Made by a program: the position numbers and the translations under genes. 64,000 nt of DNA from Embleya sp040605455. GTDB taxonomy: Bacteria > Actinomycetota > Actinomycetes > Streptomycetales > Streptomycetaceae. This document shows positions 50,927 through 60,112 of this stretch, piece after piece. The first letter of the stretch is position 1, and the number at the start of each line of letters is the position of its first letter. The stretch spans positions 62,001 to 126,000 of the forward strand of contig NZ_JBEXCV010000005.1 in the NCBI RefSeq assembly GCF_040605455.1, written 5' to 3'. The notes below the pieces were generated by a model. That model made no database searches and had not been told where the DNA came from. It worked only from the letters and a program-made list of their open reading frames with translations.

Positions 50927-51082
50927 GGGAGAGCCTGTCCTCTGGGATCGCGCTTCGGGCTGGGTACCGCGGGCTTGATGCGAGGCCGGTGCGGGGTCGG
51001 GTGCTCGGGACGCCGGGGTCCCGGGCGGTGTGCGCCGACTCGTTCCGCGGTGATCTTGCCTACGGATGAGACGGAAGTCTAG

Positions 51083-51099
51083 TCTGACGTCTCGTCAGA
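51083..51099. promoter_or_regulatory. Perfect palindrome TCTGACG-N3-CGTCAGA, likely TetR operator
   Basis: TCTGACG (51083-51089), TCT, CGTCAGA (51093-51099) is an exact 7-bp inverted repeat. It lies between the tetR start (50926, leftward) and the CoA-transferase start (51155, rightward), so one repressor could control both sides. It differs from the KstR-type motif known for steroid genes. Confidence 0.7.
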
Positions 51100-51154
51100 T
51101 TTAGTGAGAACGTGTTCCAGTAATTTCGGGGCCCGATCGATCGCCGGAGACGCC

Positions 51155-52330
51155 GTGACCGCCAGAAAAGGACCCCTCGCGGGCATTCGCGTGGTGGAGT
51201 TCGTCGGCCTCGGGCCGGGCCCGTTCTGCGGGATGCTGCTTGCCGACCTCGGTGCCGAGGTGCTGCGCGTGGACCGCGCGGACGAGGCCCGCAAGGGCTT
51301 CGCGAAGCCGCCGCGCAATCCGATGAACCGGGGCAAACACTCGATCGCGGTCGACCTCAAGCACCCGGACGGGGTCGAGCTCGCGCTGCGCCTGCTCGCC
51401 GACGCCGACGCGCTGATCGAGCCGTTTCGACCCGGCGTGATGGAGCGCCTGGGCCTGGGTCCCGACGTGGTCGCCGAGCGCAACCCGCGGCTGGTGTACG
51501 GCCGGCTCACCGGCTGGGGCCAGACCGGGCCGCTCGCGTCGGCGGCCGGGCACGACATCGACTACATCGCGCTGGCCGGGATGCTGGAGCCGATCGGCCG
51601 GGCCGGCCAACCGCCGAGCATTCCGCTCAACCTGATCGGCGACTTCGGTGGCGGCGGCCTGCTGCTCGCTTTCGGCCTGGTCGCGGCGCTGCTGGAGGCG
51701 GGCCGCTCGGGACGGGGCCAGGTGGTGGACGCGGCGATGATCGACGGCGCCGCGACGCTGGGTGCGACCTGGTTCACCATGGGCGCCGCCGGGATGCTCG
51801 GACCTCGTGGGACCAACATGCTCGACGGCGGCGCGCCGTTCTACGACGTGTACGAGACCGAGGACGCCAAGTACGTCGCGGTCGGCTCGATCGAGCCGAG
51901 GTTCTGGGCCGAGCTGATCCACCGACTCGGTCTGGACCGGGACCCGGTGTTCGCCGACTTCGCCAGGCAGCACGACCCGGCGCACTGGCCCGCGATGAAG
52001 GCCCGGCTCGCCGAGGTGTTCGCGGGCCGCACCCGGGACGCGTGGTGTGCGCTCCTGGAGGGCACCGAGACCTGCTTCGCGCCGGTGCTCTCCCCCGGCG
52101 AGGCGCCCGCGCACCCGCACCACGTCGAGCGCGGCACCTTCCTGCATGCCGACGGCCTGCCCGAACCGGCCCCCGCACCGCGCTTCTCCCGTACGCCCGC
52201 CGCCGTGCCGGCCCGGCCGGTGCACCCGGGACCGGCCGCACAGGGCGGCGACACCGATGTCGCGCTGGCCGGATGGGGCCTGGCCGCGGCCGAGATCGAG
52301 CGCCTGCGGGACGCGGGCGCGATCGTCTGA
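51155..52330 (+). CDS. Alpha-methylacyl-CoA racemase / CaiB-type CoA transferase
   Basis: A protein of 391 aa from GTG 51155 after GGAGACGCC. The racemase triad is visible: AAGHDIDYIALAG (His133), IGDFGGGGLL (Asp163) and GSIEPRFW (Glu247). This favours alpha-methylacyl-CoA racemase over formyl-CoA transferase. It would interconvert 2R and 2S methyl-branched acyl-CoAs, a step needed for beta-oxidation of steroid or isoprenoid side chains. First gene of a rightward operon. Confidence 0.85.
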   Translation: MTARKGPLAGIRVVEFVGLGPGPFCGMLLADLGAEVLRVDRADEARKGFAKPPRNPMNRGKHSIAVDLKHPDGVELALRLLADADALIEPFRPGVMERLGLGPDVVAERNPRLVYGRLTGWGQTGPLASAAGHDIDYIALAGMLEPIGRAGQPPSIPLNLIGDFGGGGLLLAFGLVAALLEAGRSGRGQVVDAAMIDGAATLGATWFTMGAAGMLGPRGTNMLDGGAPFYDVYETEDAKYVAVGSIEPRFWAELIHRLGLDRDPVFADFARQHDPAHWPAMKARLAEVFAGRTRDAWCALLEGTETCFAPVLSPGEAPAHPHHVERGTFLHADGLPEPAPAPRFSRTPAAVPARPVHPGPAAQGGDTDVALAGWGLAAAEIERLRDAGAIV

Positions 52331-52378
52331 CTCCGCATCACCACCAGTACGGGCAACAGGTATCAGGCAGGGGATCGC

Positions 52379-53083
52379 ATGGAACTTCACGAGGCGCTGT
52401 ACACCACGCGCGCGATGCGCCGGGTCGGGCCGGATCCGATCCCGCCCGACGTGCAGGCCCGCATCCTGGACGCGGCGGTACGCGCGCCCAGCGGCGGCAA
52501 CAGCCAGGGCTGGCGCTTCCTGCTGGTGGACGCCCCGGGCGTCAAGGGCCGGCTCGGCCCGCTGTACCGGGACGCGATGGACAGCTTGTGGAAGACCATA
52601 TACGCGCCGCGCGTGGCCGCCGCCGAGGCGGATCCGGACAGCGCGGACAGCCGGTCCTTCGTCCGGGTGCGGCGCTCGTCCCAGTGGCTCGCGGACAACT
52701 TCGAACAGGTCCCGCTGTTCATGTTCGGCTTCACCCGGCACGATCCCACCGGCGGCTCGATCTTCCCGGCGGTGTGGAGCGCGATGCTGGCCGCTCGCGC
52801 CGAGGGGGTGGGTACCGCGCTGACCGCGGTGCTGGGCATCTCGCATCGGGACGCGGTCCTGGAGGTGCTCGGGGTGCCGCCCGACCAGGGCTGGCACATG
52901 GCGTGCTGCGTGTCGTTCGGCTATCCGACCGGCACGTGGGGTGTGGCGCCCAGGACGCCGGTGCACGAGGTGGCGTATCGCAACACCTGGGGCGAACCGC
53001 TCGGGTTCGAGGTGCCGGCGCCGTTGTGGCCTGCCGACGGTGCGGCGTACGTGCCCACCACGTTCGAGGGAGATGCCCGGTGA
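52379..53083 (+). CDS. Nitroreductase-family flavoprotein
   Basis: A protein of 234 aa. Features: TTRAMRRVGPDPIPPDVQAR, VRAPSGGNSQGWRFLLVD (FMN-binding), AAARAEGVGTALTAVLG. Such FMN enzymes reduce nitro groups, quinones or enones, or dehydrogenate ring intermediates. Overlaps the next gene by GTGA. Within this operon a role in oxidation or reduction of a ring or enoyl intermediate is likely. Confidence 0.82.
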   Translation: MELHEALYTTRAMRRVGPDPIPPDVQARILDAAVRAPSGGNSQGWRFLLVDAPGVKGRLGPLYRDAMDSLWKTIYAPRVAAAEADPDSADSRSFVRVRRSSQWLADNFEQVPLFMFGFTRHDPTGGSIFPAVWSAMLAARAEGVGTALTAVLGISHRDAVLEVLGVPPDQGWHMACCVSFGYPTGTWGVAPRTPVHEVAYRNTWGEPLGFEVPAPLWPADGAAYVPTTFEGDAR

Positions 53084-53931
53084 CACGTGCCGACCTGCCG
53101 CTGCGAGACACGGTGGCGCTGGTGACCGGAGGAGGCAGCGGGATCGGGCTGGGCTGCGCACGGCGGTTCGCCGCCGACGGCGCACACGTGCTGATCGCGG
53201 GCCGCAGTGCGGACCGATTGCGCGGCGCGGTGGCCGAGTTGGAGAAGGTCGCGGCGACCGGCGTGCACATCGCATACGCGGTGACCGACGTGACCGACGA
53301 GGACCAGGTCCGGGCGGCGGTGGCCGGCGCGGCCGAACTTGGGCCGCTGCGCGCGGTGGTCGCCTCAGCGGGCGGCAACTCCACGATGGGTCCGCTGACT
53401 TCGCTCGACACGGCCAAGTGGCGCGAGACGGTCGAGCTGAACCTGACCGGCACGATGCTCGTGCTCAAGCACACGGCCCGGCTGATGGCGGCGGCCGGCG
53501 GCGGCTCGTTCGTGGCGATCTCCTCGATCGCCTCGGCCAGGACGCATCGCTGGTTCGGCGCGTACGGCGTGAGCAAGGCCGGCATCGACCACCTGGTCCG
53601 GCTCGCCGCCGACGAACTCGGCGCGAGCGGCGTCCGGGTGAACAGCATCCTGCCCGGCCTGGTGGCCACCGAAATGGTCGACGCGGTCACCCAGGGCGGC
53701 CCGGTCCTGGACGACTACCTGGCCTGCACGCCGCTGGGGCGGGTCGGACAGGCCGACGACATCGCCTCGCTCGCGGCCTTCCTGGTCGGCCCCGAATCAA
53801 CCTGGATCACCGGCCAGAACATCAACGTGGACGGCGGTCACCACCTGCGCCGGGGTCCCGACTTTCGGGCCTTCCTGGAGCCGGTCTTCGGCGCCGACGG
53901 CCTGCGCGGCATCGTCGCGGAAGGGAACTGA
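53080..53931 (+). CDS. Short-chain dehydrogenase/reductase
   Basis: A protein of 283 aa from GTG 53080 (overlaps the nitroreductase stop). Rossmann motif TGGGSGIG (16-23), ASAGGN near 95, catalytic Ser near 149, Tyr162 and Lys166 (YGVSK), and a C-terminal NVDGGHHLRRGPDFRAF. It oxidises or reduces a hydroxyl/keto group with NAD(P)H. In steroid loci such SDRs act on hydroxyacyl-CoAs or ring hydroxyls. Confidence 0.85.
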   Translation: MTRADLPLRDTVALVTGGGSGIGLGCARRFAADGAHVLIAGRSADRLRGAVAELEKVAATGVHIAYAVTDVTDEDQVRAAVAGAAELGPLRAVVASAGGNSTMGPLTSLDTAKWRETVELNLTGTMLVLKHTARLMAAAGGGSFVAISSIASARTHRWFGAYGVSKAGIDHLVRLAADELGASGVRVNSILPGLVATEMVDAVTQGGPVLDDYLACTPLGRVGQADDIASLAAFLVGPESTWITGQNINVDGGHHLRRGPDFRAFLEPVFGADGLRGIVAEGN

Positions 53932-53933
53932 CC

Positions 53934-55514
53934 ATGACCCAGCGGGTATTCAACCTGGCGGACCTGTTCGAGGTCGTGGTGGACGCCTGTCCGGATCGGC
54001 TCGCGCTGGTCGCGGGCGAGGTTCGGCTGACCTACCGCGAGCTGGACGAGCGGGCCAACCGGGCCGCGCACGCCTTCATCTCGGCGGGGCTGGCGACCGG
54101 CGCGCACATCGGCATCTATTCGCGCAACCGGGCCGAGTGGCTGGAGGCGATGATCGGCGCGTTCAAGGCGCGCATGGTGCCGATCAACATCAACTACCGC
54201 TACGTCGAGGACGAGCTGCGCTACATCGTCGACAACGCGGACCTGGCCGGGCTGGTCGTCGAGCGCGGTTACCTGCCCAAGGTCGCGGCGGTGCGCGACG
54301 ACGCGCCGACGCTCGCGCACGTGTTCGTCCTCGCGGACGAGTTCGACGAGAAGCTCGACGGGAGCGTCGACTACGAGGAGGCCCTCGCGGCCGAGAGCGG
54401 TGCTCGCGACTTCGAGCAGCGCTCTCCCGAGGACCGGTACATGGTCTACACCGGCGGGACCACCGGCTTTCCCAAGGGCGTCGAGTGGCGCTCGCACGAC
54501 ATCTTCTGCTCGGCGATGGGCGGCGGGAACTTCGGCGGCGAACCGATCGCGGATCCCGAACTGCTCGCCGCCAAGGCCGAGGGCGCCCCGCTGGTCCAGA
54601 TGCTGACCACGCCGCTGATGCACGGCAACGGCCAGTGGGTCACCTGGATCACCCTGTTCAGCGCGGGCACCGCAGTGATGTGGACCGGCCTGCGCTACGA
54701 CCCGGCCGAGATCCTGCGCATGGTCGAACGTGAGGGCTGCGTGACGATGATGCTGGTCGGCGACGCGATGGCCCGCCCGATCGCGGACGAGTTGGAGAAC
54801 GGCGAGCACCGCGTGCCGACGCTCAAGGTGATCGGCTCCGGCGGCGCGCTGCTCTCCCCGGCGGTCAAGGCCCAGCTCACCCGGCTGATCCCCGGTCTGT
54901 ACATCGCCGACAGCTTCGGCGCCTCGGAGTTCGGGGCGGGCAGCTCGCAGACCCCCGGCGGCCGCTTCCCGCTCAAGCCCAAGACGGCGGTGCTCGGCGA
55001 GGACCTGCGTCCGGTGGGCGTGGGCGAGAGCGGCCGGATGGCCCGGACCGGATACATCCCGATCGGCTACTACAAGGACCCGGTCAAGACCGCGGACACC
55101 TTCCACATCGACCCGGACGGCGTGCGCTGGGTCATCCCCGGCGACTTCGCCCGGGTCGAGGACGACGGTGACGTGACCCTGCTCGGCCGCGGCTCGGTGT
55201 GCATCAACACCGGCGGCGAGAAGGTCTTCCCGGAAGAGGTCGAGGGCGTACTCAAGGCGCACCCGGCGGTGTACGACGCGGTCGTGGTCGGCATCCCGGA
55301 CCCTCGCTTCGGCGAGCGGGTGGCCGCGGTCGCGTCGCTGCGCCCGGGCCACACCCTGACCACGAAGGACCTGGCCGAGCACGCCCGGGGGCAGCTGGCC
55401 GGCTACAAGATCCCGCGGGATCTGGTCACGGTCCCCGAGGTGCCGCGCACTCCGGCCGGAAAGCCGGACTACCGGTGGGCGAAGGAAACGGCGGTGGGGG
55501 CGCTCGGGGAGTAG
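53934..55514 (+). CDS. Fatty-acyl/steroid-CoA ligase, FadD19-like
   Basis: A protein of 526 aa. AMP-binding motif YTGGTTGFPKGV (172-183), VGDAMARPIADEL, GYYKDPVKTADTF, PGDFARVEDDGDVTLLGRGS and INTGGEKVFPEEVE. The combined pattern matches, by memory, the FadD17/FadD19 group of steroid side-chain CoA ligases; PAGKPDYRWAKE at the C-terminus is shared. It would activate a C26/C24 acid with ATP and CoA. It begins three bases past the SDR stop. Confidence 0.85.
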   Translation: MTQRVFNLADLFEVVVDACPDRLALVAGEVRLTYRELDERANRAAHAFISAGLATGAHIGIYSRNRAEWLEAMIGAFKARMVPININYRYVEDELRYIVDNADLAGLVVERGYLPKVAAVRDDAPTLAHVFVLADEFDEKLDGSVDYEEALAAESGARDFEQRSPEDRYMVYTGGTTGFPKGVEWRSHDIFCSAMGGGNFGGEPIADPELLAAKAEGAPLVQMLTTPLMHGNGQWVTWITLFSAGTAVMWTGLRYDPAEILRMVEREGCVTMMLVGDAMARPIADELENGEHRVPTLKVIGSGGALLSPAVKAQLTRLIPGLYIADSFGASEFGAGSSQTPGGRFPLKPKTAVLGEDLRPVGVGESGRMARTGYIPIGYYKDPVKTADTFHIDPDGVRWVIPGDFARVEDDGDVTLLGRGSVCINTGGEKVFPEEVEGVLKAHPAVYDAVVVGIPDPRFGERVAAVASLRPGHTLTTKDLAEHARGQLAGYKIPRDLVTVPEVPRTPAGKPDYRWAKETAVGALGE

Positions 55515-55588
55515 GGGTTGGGTGGGAGTGCCGGCGCGTTGGGGGGTGGGCGGGGCACGGGGGTGGGGGCTTCGCCTATCGTAGGCGC

Positions 55589-56500
55589 ATGATCGTGCCT
55601 CGTCAGCGGACCGGGCTGCTTGCCACCGGGATTCGTTGGCATGATGGTCGGCCGTATCTGGTGTTGATCGACGCGGCGGATGTGGAGTCGCTTCAGGTGC
55701 TCGCTCCCGGTACCACCACCGGGTGGCGGTTGGCCGGTCCGCGTACGTGTGTGGGCATACGGCGCAAGAGCGGGCGGCGCGTTCCGTGCCCCATGCTCGC
55801 GCCGCTGCCGGCGACGGCTCCGCGGTCGCAGTGTGACGCCTGTGCGTCGGCCGACCCGGGCCGAAAGCTCGCGCGGGATCAGGCGATGGACGACCCGCGG
55901 CCGTTCTCGCTCTACCTCGCGTGGTTCGGGCCCGGGCTGGTCAAGGTCGGCCTCACCGCCACCGAGCGCCGCGCGGCCCGACTCGCCGACCAGGGTGCGC
56001 CGATGTTCACGTGGCTCGCGCACGGCCCGCTGGTACCCATCCGCAGCACCGAGCGCGCGTGCTCGGCCACCGGCACGGTCCGGGAGCGGATACCGCACAA
56101 GGCCAAGGCGGCCGCCTGGTGGCGCACCCGCACGCCCGGCCCGCCGGCCGAACTCGCCGACGCGCATGCGCGGTTGATCCCGCTCCTGCCGGACACGCTG
56201 ACCTCGGCGCCGTGCGACATCCAGGACCTGACCCGGTTCTACGGCCTGACCGACCCGCCGCCGCCGACCCGGGATCAGGTCGCCGGACTGGCCCAGGACG
56301 CGCTGCTGCACGGCGAGTTCACGTGCGTCGCGGGGCACGACGCACTGATCACCACGGACACCGGGCCGCTGTTCGTGGATCTGCGGCTGCTCACCGGCTG
56401 GCAGTTGACACCGGCCCGGGGTCGCCCCCGGGGCATCGCCGTCAAGCCCCTGGAGACGGGTCGGGCGCCGGACGGGTCGGTGCAGGAGGGGCTGTTCTAG
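55589..56500 (+). CDS. DUF2797 protein
   Basis: A protein of 303 aa from ATG 55589. N-terminal barrel-like part with RLAGPRTCVGIRR and CPMLAPLPATAPRSQCDACA, giving four Cys for a zinc site. Then YLAWFGPGLVKVGLTATERR, a stretch that resembles GIY-YIG-type strand-helix-strand. DUF2797 occurs in actinomycetes and some proteobacteria and has no proven role; a nucleic-acid function is possible. Confidence 0.75.
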   Translation: MIVPRQRTGLLATGIRWHDGRPYLVLIDAADVESLQVLAPGTTTGWRLAGPRTCVGIRRKSGRRVPCPMLAPLPATAPRSQCDACASADPGRKLARDQAMDDPRPFSLYLAWFGPGLVKVGLTATERRAARLADQGAPMFTWLAHGPLVPIRSTERACSATGTVRERIPHKAKAAAWWRTRTPGPPAELADAHARLIPLLPDTLTSAPCDIQDLTRFYGLTDPPPPTRDQVAGLAQDALLHGEFTCVAGHDALITTDTGPLFVDLRLLTGWQLTPARGRPRGIAVKPLETGRAPDGSVQEGLF

Positions 56501-56589
56501 GGGCTGCTCCAGGGACTGTCCGGAGGAGCGGGGTGGGATTCAGGACACGAGACGCGCCTTGCGCTCGTTCGCCGGGGCTGCTCGCCACC

Positions 56590-57789
56590 TCAGATCCGGG
56601 ATGCGGTTGGGCAGGATCCCGGCCCGGCGCCCGCGTCGATCGGCTTGCTGCGGTCGTACGGATCCACCGTCGCCGGGGCGCCGGTCGGCGTCCCGGTGGG
56701 TATGTGGTCCTCCGGGAACTCCGGGCGCACGAAGCCGTCCAAGCGGGTACACGAACTGTTCGCGATGTCGTTGTCGACGTTCGCCACGGCTATCCGACCG
56801 TGCGTGGTCGACCGGTAGCGAGGCCCCCGGTACACCTTGGTCTCCAGCACCCGGCGAACCACGGAGCGGGTGACGCTCGCACCGGGCCCGCTGCCGGCCT
56901 TGGCCACCGGGTAGACGAACGAGTAGTCCGCGTGCACGGTCAGCATGCCCTCGCGGTCGGTGTCGTAGCTCGTAATCCCGTTGATCTTGACCACCGAGCC
57001 CACCAGCTCGACGTCCTTGGGGTCGAACCTGGTCAGCCACGCCTTCGGGTTGTCCCCATCCGCATCCCACCGGGTCGCGGTCATCGCGTTCTCGATCCGC
57101 GCGACGAGCCCGTCGGCCGGATCCAGCAGGGCGAGGTAGCCGGCCGGGCGGGCACCCGCGAGCACGTCGCGGTCCAGGTTGCCCGCGATCAGCAGCCGGC
57201 GGGTCAGTTCCAGTGCCTCGGTGACCTCGGCGACGGAGTACCCGGGCACGGCCCTGGCCTCGGGCATGGACAGGCCCGCCTCGTTGTCCGCGTAGTTGAG
57301 CGCCGGCGACCCGGCGAACGGGTTCTTCCGGGTCGGCATGTCCGGGTCCACACCCTGCTGTCGCGCCGCGACCGAAGGCACGGAGGTGGCCACCCCGGTC
57401 ACCGGCGGCTGCACCATCGGGTCGTCCGCGGTGGCCGTGTTCGATGTCTCGAACCAGCCGAACACCCGGTCCGGGGCTGCGGCGAAGGCCACCAGGGCGA
57501 GCACCGCGACGGTGACCAAGACCGTCTTGAGCCGAGGTCGCCGGCCGCGCGCCTTGGGCGCATCGGACCGCCAAGGACGGTCCTGCGGCGGCTCGTTCGC
57601 CCACTGGCGGGCCAACATCCTTGCTCGTGCCGATCCTTCCGTCCGGGTCGCGCCCTTGACGAAATCCTCGTCGAACACGTACCCGGCGAACGGGTCGTTC
57701 ACATCGGCCCCACCCGACGAACCACCCGATTGTCCATCCATCCGGTCGCGGTCATCGCCTGCGTCCCGGCCCCCCTTGTTCTCCGACAC
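56590..57789 (-). CDS. SCO2583-like membrane protein
   Basis: A protein of 399 aa from GTG 57789; an ATG about 48 nt inside is possible. N-terminal DPFAGYVFDEDFVKGATRTE with EGSARARML is typical of the streptomycete SCO2583/SCO2584 family. One membrane helix (LKTVLVTVAVLALVAFAAAP) near residue 90-108, then an extracytoplasmic part of about 290 residues. Family role unknown; found only in this group of organisms, so it supports the taxonomic guess. Confidence 0.82.
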   Translation of the reverse strand: MSENKGGRDAGDDRDRMDGQSGGSSGGADVNDPFAGYVFDEDFVKGATRTEGSARARMLARQWANEPPQDRPWRSDAPKARGRRPRLKTVLVTVAVLALVAFAAAPDRVFGWFETSNTATADDPMVQPPVTGVATSVPSVAARQQGVDPDMPTRKNPFAGSPALNYADNEAGLSMPEARAVPGYSVAEVTEALELTRRLLIAGNLDRDVLAGARPAGYLALLDPADGLVARIENAMTATRWDADGDNPKAWLTRFDPKDVELVGSVVKINGITSYDTDREGMLTVHADYSFVYPVAKAGSGPGASVTRSVVRRVLETKVYRGPRYRSTTHGRIAVANVDNDIANSSCTRLDGFVRPEFPEDHIPTGTPTGAPATVDPYDRSKPIDAGAGPGSCPTASRI

Positions 57790-57977
57790 GCGATCAAGAT
57801 ATCGACGCCAACCGACAGGCCGGGTCGAGGGTGGCGCACCCTACGTTTGCCCGCGAAATCATCGACCCGACGGCACGGGCCGTTTCCGGCCTCGGACGCC
57901 TCGATCGACGAACACGGGGTCGGCGTCGAGGTCGTGTCCTTGACTTCGAGTTCACTCCAACTCGTAGGCTCCCGATC

Positions 57978-58817
57978 ATGAACAGCGCATCAGACACCGT
58001 CACCACCGCCCCGGACAACCGCTACGAGCGCGGCCTCGCCGTACTGCGGCAGGTCGCCGGCACCGACCGGCCCGCCGTGCTCGAAAGCCTTGCCGACATC
58101 GCCCCCGATCTGGCCCGATACACCGTCGAGTTCGGCTACGGCGACATCTATTCACGCCCCGGACTCACGCTCCGGCAGCGGCAGTTGGCCAACGTCGCGG
58201 CCCTGGCCGCGATCGGCCACGCGGCGCCGCAGCTGCGCTTCCACCTGACCGGCGCGCTCAACGTCGGCTGCACGCGGCGCGAGATCGTGGAGACCCTGAT
58301 CCACGTCTGCGTCTACGCCGGTTTCCCGGCCGCGCTCAACGGGCTGACCGCGGCCCGCGAGGTCTTCGAGGCCCACCCGGCGGCGGCCGACGCCGCCCCG
58401 ATCGAGGCGCCCGCATCCACCGAGACCACCGCCGACCGTTACCGTCGGGGCCTGGCCGCGCTCACCGAGATCGACGGTCACGCCGGCGAACAGGTCATCG
58501 CGTCGCTTCGGGACATCGCCCCGGACCTGGGCCGCTACCTGCTGGAATTCGCTTTCGGCGACGTGTACTCGCGCACCGGCCTGGATCTGGAGACCCGCGA
58601 ACTCGCCACGATCGCTATGTGCACCGCGCTCGGCACGGCCGCGCCGCAGCTCGCGGTGCACATCCACGGCCTGCTCAACGTCGGCGGCACCGAGGAGGAA
58701 GTGGTCGAAACGATCACCCAGATGGTCGGCTATGCGGGCTTCCCCGCCGCGCTGAACGGCATCAACGTCGCCCGCGCGGTGTTCGCCGAGCGGGCCCAGG
58801 CCGGCGTACAGGGCTAG
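57978..58817 (+). CDS. Duplicated carboxymuconolactone decarboxylase-family protein
   Basis: A protein of 279 aa from ATG 57978. Two CMD domains (about residues 15-125 and 150-265) share DLARYTVEFGYGDIYSRPGL and DLGRYLLEFAFGDVYSRTGL; the helix with His (QLRFHLTGALNVG; QLAVHIHGLLNVG) appears twice. The AhpD CxxC pair is absent, so peroxidase activity is unlikely; decarboxylase-like or unknown function is favoured. Its TAG overlaps the TAG of the convergent GNAT gene by 3 bases. Confidence 0.85.
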   Translation: MNSASDTVTTAPDNRYERGLAVLRQVAGTDRPAVLESLADIAPDLARYTVEFGYGDIYSRPGLTLRQRQLANVAALAAIGHAAPQLRFHLTGALNVGCTRREIVETLIHVCVYAGFPAALNGLTAAREVFEAHPAAADAAPIEAPASTETTADRYRRGLAALTEIDGHAGEQVIASLRDIAPDLGRYLLEFAFGDVYSRTGLDLETRELATIAMCTALGTAAPQLAVHIHGLLNVGGTEEEVVETITQMVGYAGFPAALNGINVARAVFAERAQAGVQG

Positions 58818-59362
58818 GAAGGTTCCGCCGCGTCGTCCTGCGGCAGCATGTACACGTCGCGGCCCTCCCGGTCCACGAACGCGTCGCTCGCCCGGAAGCC
58901 GACCCGGCGGGCCAGGGTCAGGGACGGCACGTTGGCCGCGTCGATCACCGCGACGATCGGCATCGACGGGAGTGTCCGGCGGGCCAGGTCGAGGATGACG
59001 TCGACCGCCTCGCGAGCCAGACCCCGACCCCAGGCGACCGGCGCGAAACGGTAGTAGAGGTTGAACACCGGTATGCCGTCCGGCCGCAGCCGCCGGGTCA
59101 ACTGGGTCCCGGCGAAGCCGAACACCCCGGCCGGGTCCTCGCGCGGCGCGACCGCGCAATAGCCGATCCCGTCCCGTTCCCAGTCCTCGATCATCGAGTC
59201 CAGGAACGCGACCCCCTCCTCGGCCGACCGCATCGGCCCGTGCGGGTTGTAGCGATTGGTCTCCGGATCCCCGTGCACGGCGAACACCGCCGCCGCGTCC
59301 TCGGGGTGGGGCCGGGTCAGAACCAGTCGTGCGGTCTCGACGACCGTGATGCGAGATGCCAC
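58814..59362 (-). CDS. GNAT (RimJ/RimL-like) N-acetyltransferase
   Basis: A protein of 182 aa from GTG 59362. VVETARLVLTRPHPEDAAAV and FNLYYRFAPVAWGRGLAREA (acetyl-CoA motif), NVPSLTLARRVGFR. This is the RimJ/RimL-type GNAT group, which acetylates protein N-termini or small amines. No clear ribosome site, so the start is uncertain. Upstream (59385-59400) GATCG is repeated in tandem. Confidence 0.8.
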   Translation of the reverse strand: MASRITVVETARLVLTRPHPEDAAAVFAVHGDPETNRYNPHGPMRSAEEGVAFLDSMIEDWERDGIGYCAVAPREDPAGVFGFAGTQLTRRLRPDGIPVFNLYYRFAPVAWGRGLAREAVDVILDLARRTLPSMPIVAVIDAANVPSLTLARRVGFRASDAFVDREGRDVYMLPQDDAAEPS

Positions 59363-59528
59363 GCGCGTGCCGTTCGATGTGGATCGGATCGGATCGGCTT
59401 TGGTTCGGTTCGATTCGTGAATGCCATCTCTGTCGAGCCTACTGAACGCCTGGGCGCCACTACCCGCCCGGCGGCCGACCGCCCGTACCGGTCGACCCGG
59501 CACCGACGTACCTTCCCGGTGTCCGGGT

Positions 59529-60112
59529 TCAGACCTGGTAGCGGTTCGGGGCGAAGGCCTGGGGGTTGGCCTCGATCCAGGCGGAGGTGCGGCGCAGGCC
59601 CTCGGTCAGGTCGATCCGGGGCTTCCAGCCGGCGAGTTCGCGGGCCTTGGTGGTGTCGGACAGCAGGCGTTCGACCTCGCTGCCGGCCGGGCGCAGCCGG
59701 GTGCGGTCGACCACGATCTCCGCGTCCCGGCCGGAGGCCACGATCAGCGCCCGGGCCAGTTCACCAATCGAGACCTCGGTGCCGGTACCCAGGTTGATCA
59801 CCTCGCCCAGCGTGGCGTCGGCGAGCGCGACCGCCGAGGAACCCTCGGCGGTGTCGGTCGCGTAGGTGAAGTCCCGGGTCGGCGTGAGCGAGCCGAGCCG
59901 CACCTCGCGACTGCCCGCGTGCAACTGGGCCAGGATGGTCGGGATCACCGCGCGGGCCGACTGGCGCGGGCCGTAGGTATTGAACGGCCGCACCACCGAC
60001 ACCGGCAGCTCGAACGTGTGCCGGTAGGACAGCGCCATCATGTCCGCGCCGATCTTCGAGGCGGAGTACGGCGATTGCGGCTGGAGCGGGTGGCTCTCGG
60101 TGATCGGGGTGT
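59529..60112 (-). pseudogene. 5'-truncated sugar-nucleotide epimerase/dehydratase
   Basis: The C-terminal two-thirds of an extended SDR epimerase is intact: TPITESHPLQPQSPYSASKI (YxxxK-type Tyr and Lys), RPFNTYGPRQSARAVIPTIL, TYATDTAEGSSA, EVINLGTGTEVSIGELARAL, GWKPRIDLTEGLRRT. The N-terminal Rossmann GxxGxxG part is missing: homology stops near TPITE at about 60112, where a histidine kinase fragment on the other strand begins. The open frame runs on to 60218, but that part is antisense to the kinase. It would make, if expressed, an inactive product. Confidence 0.75.
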
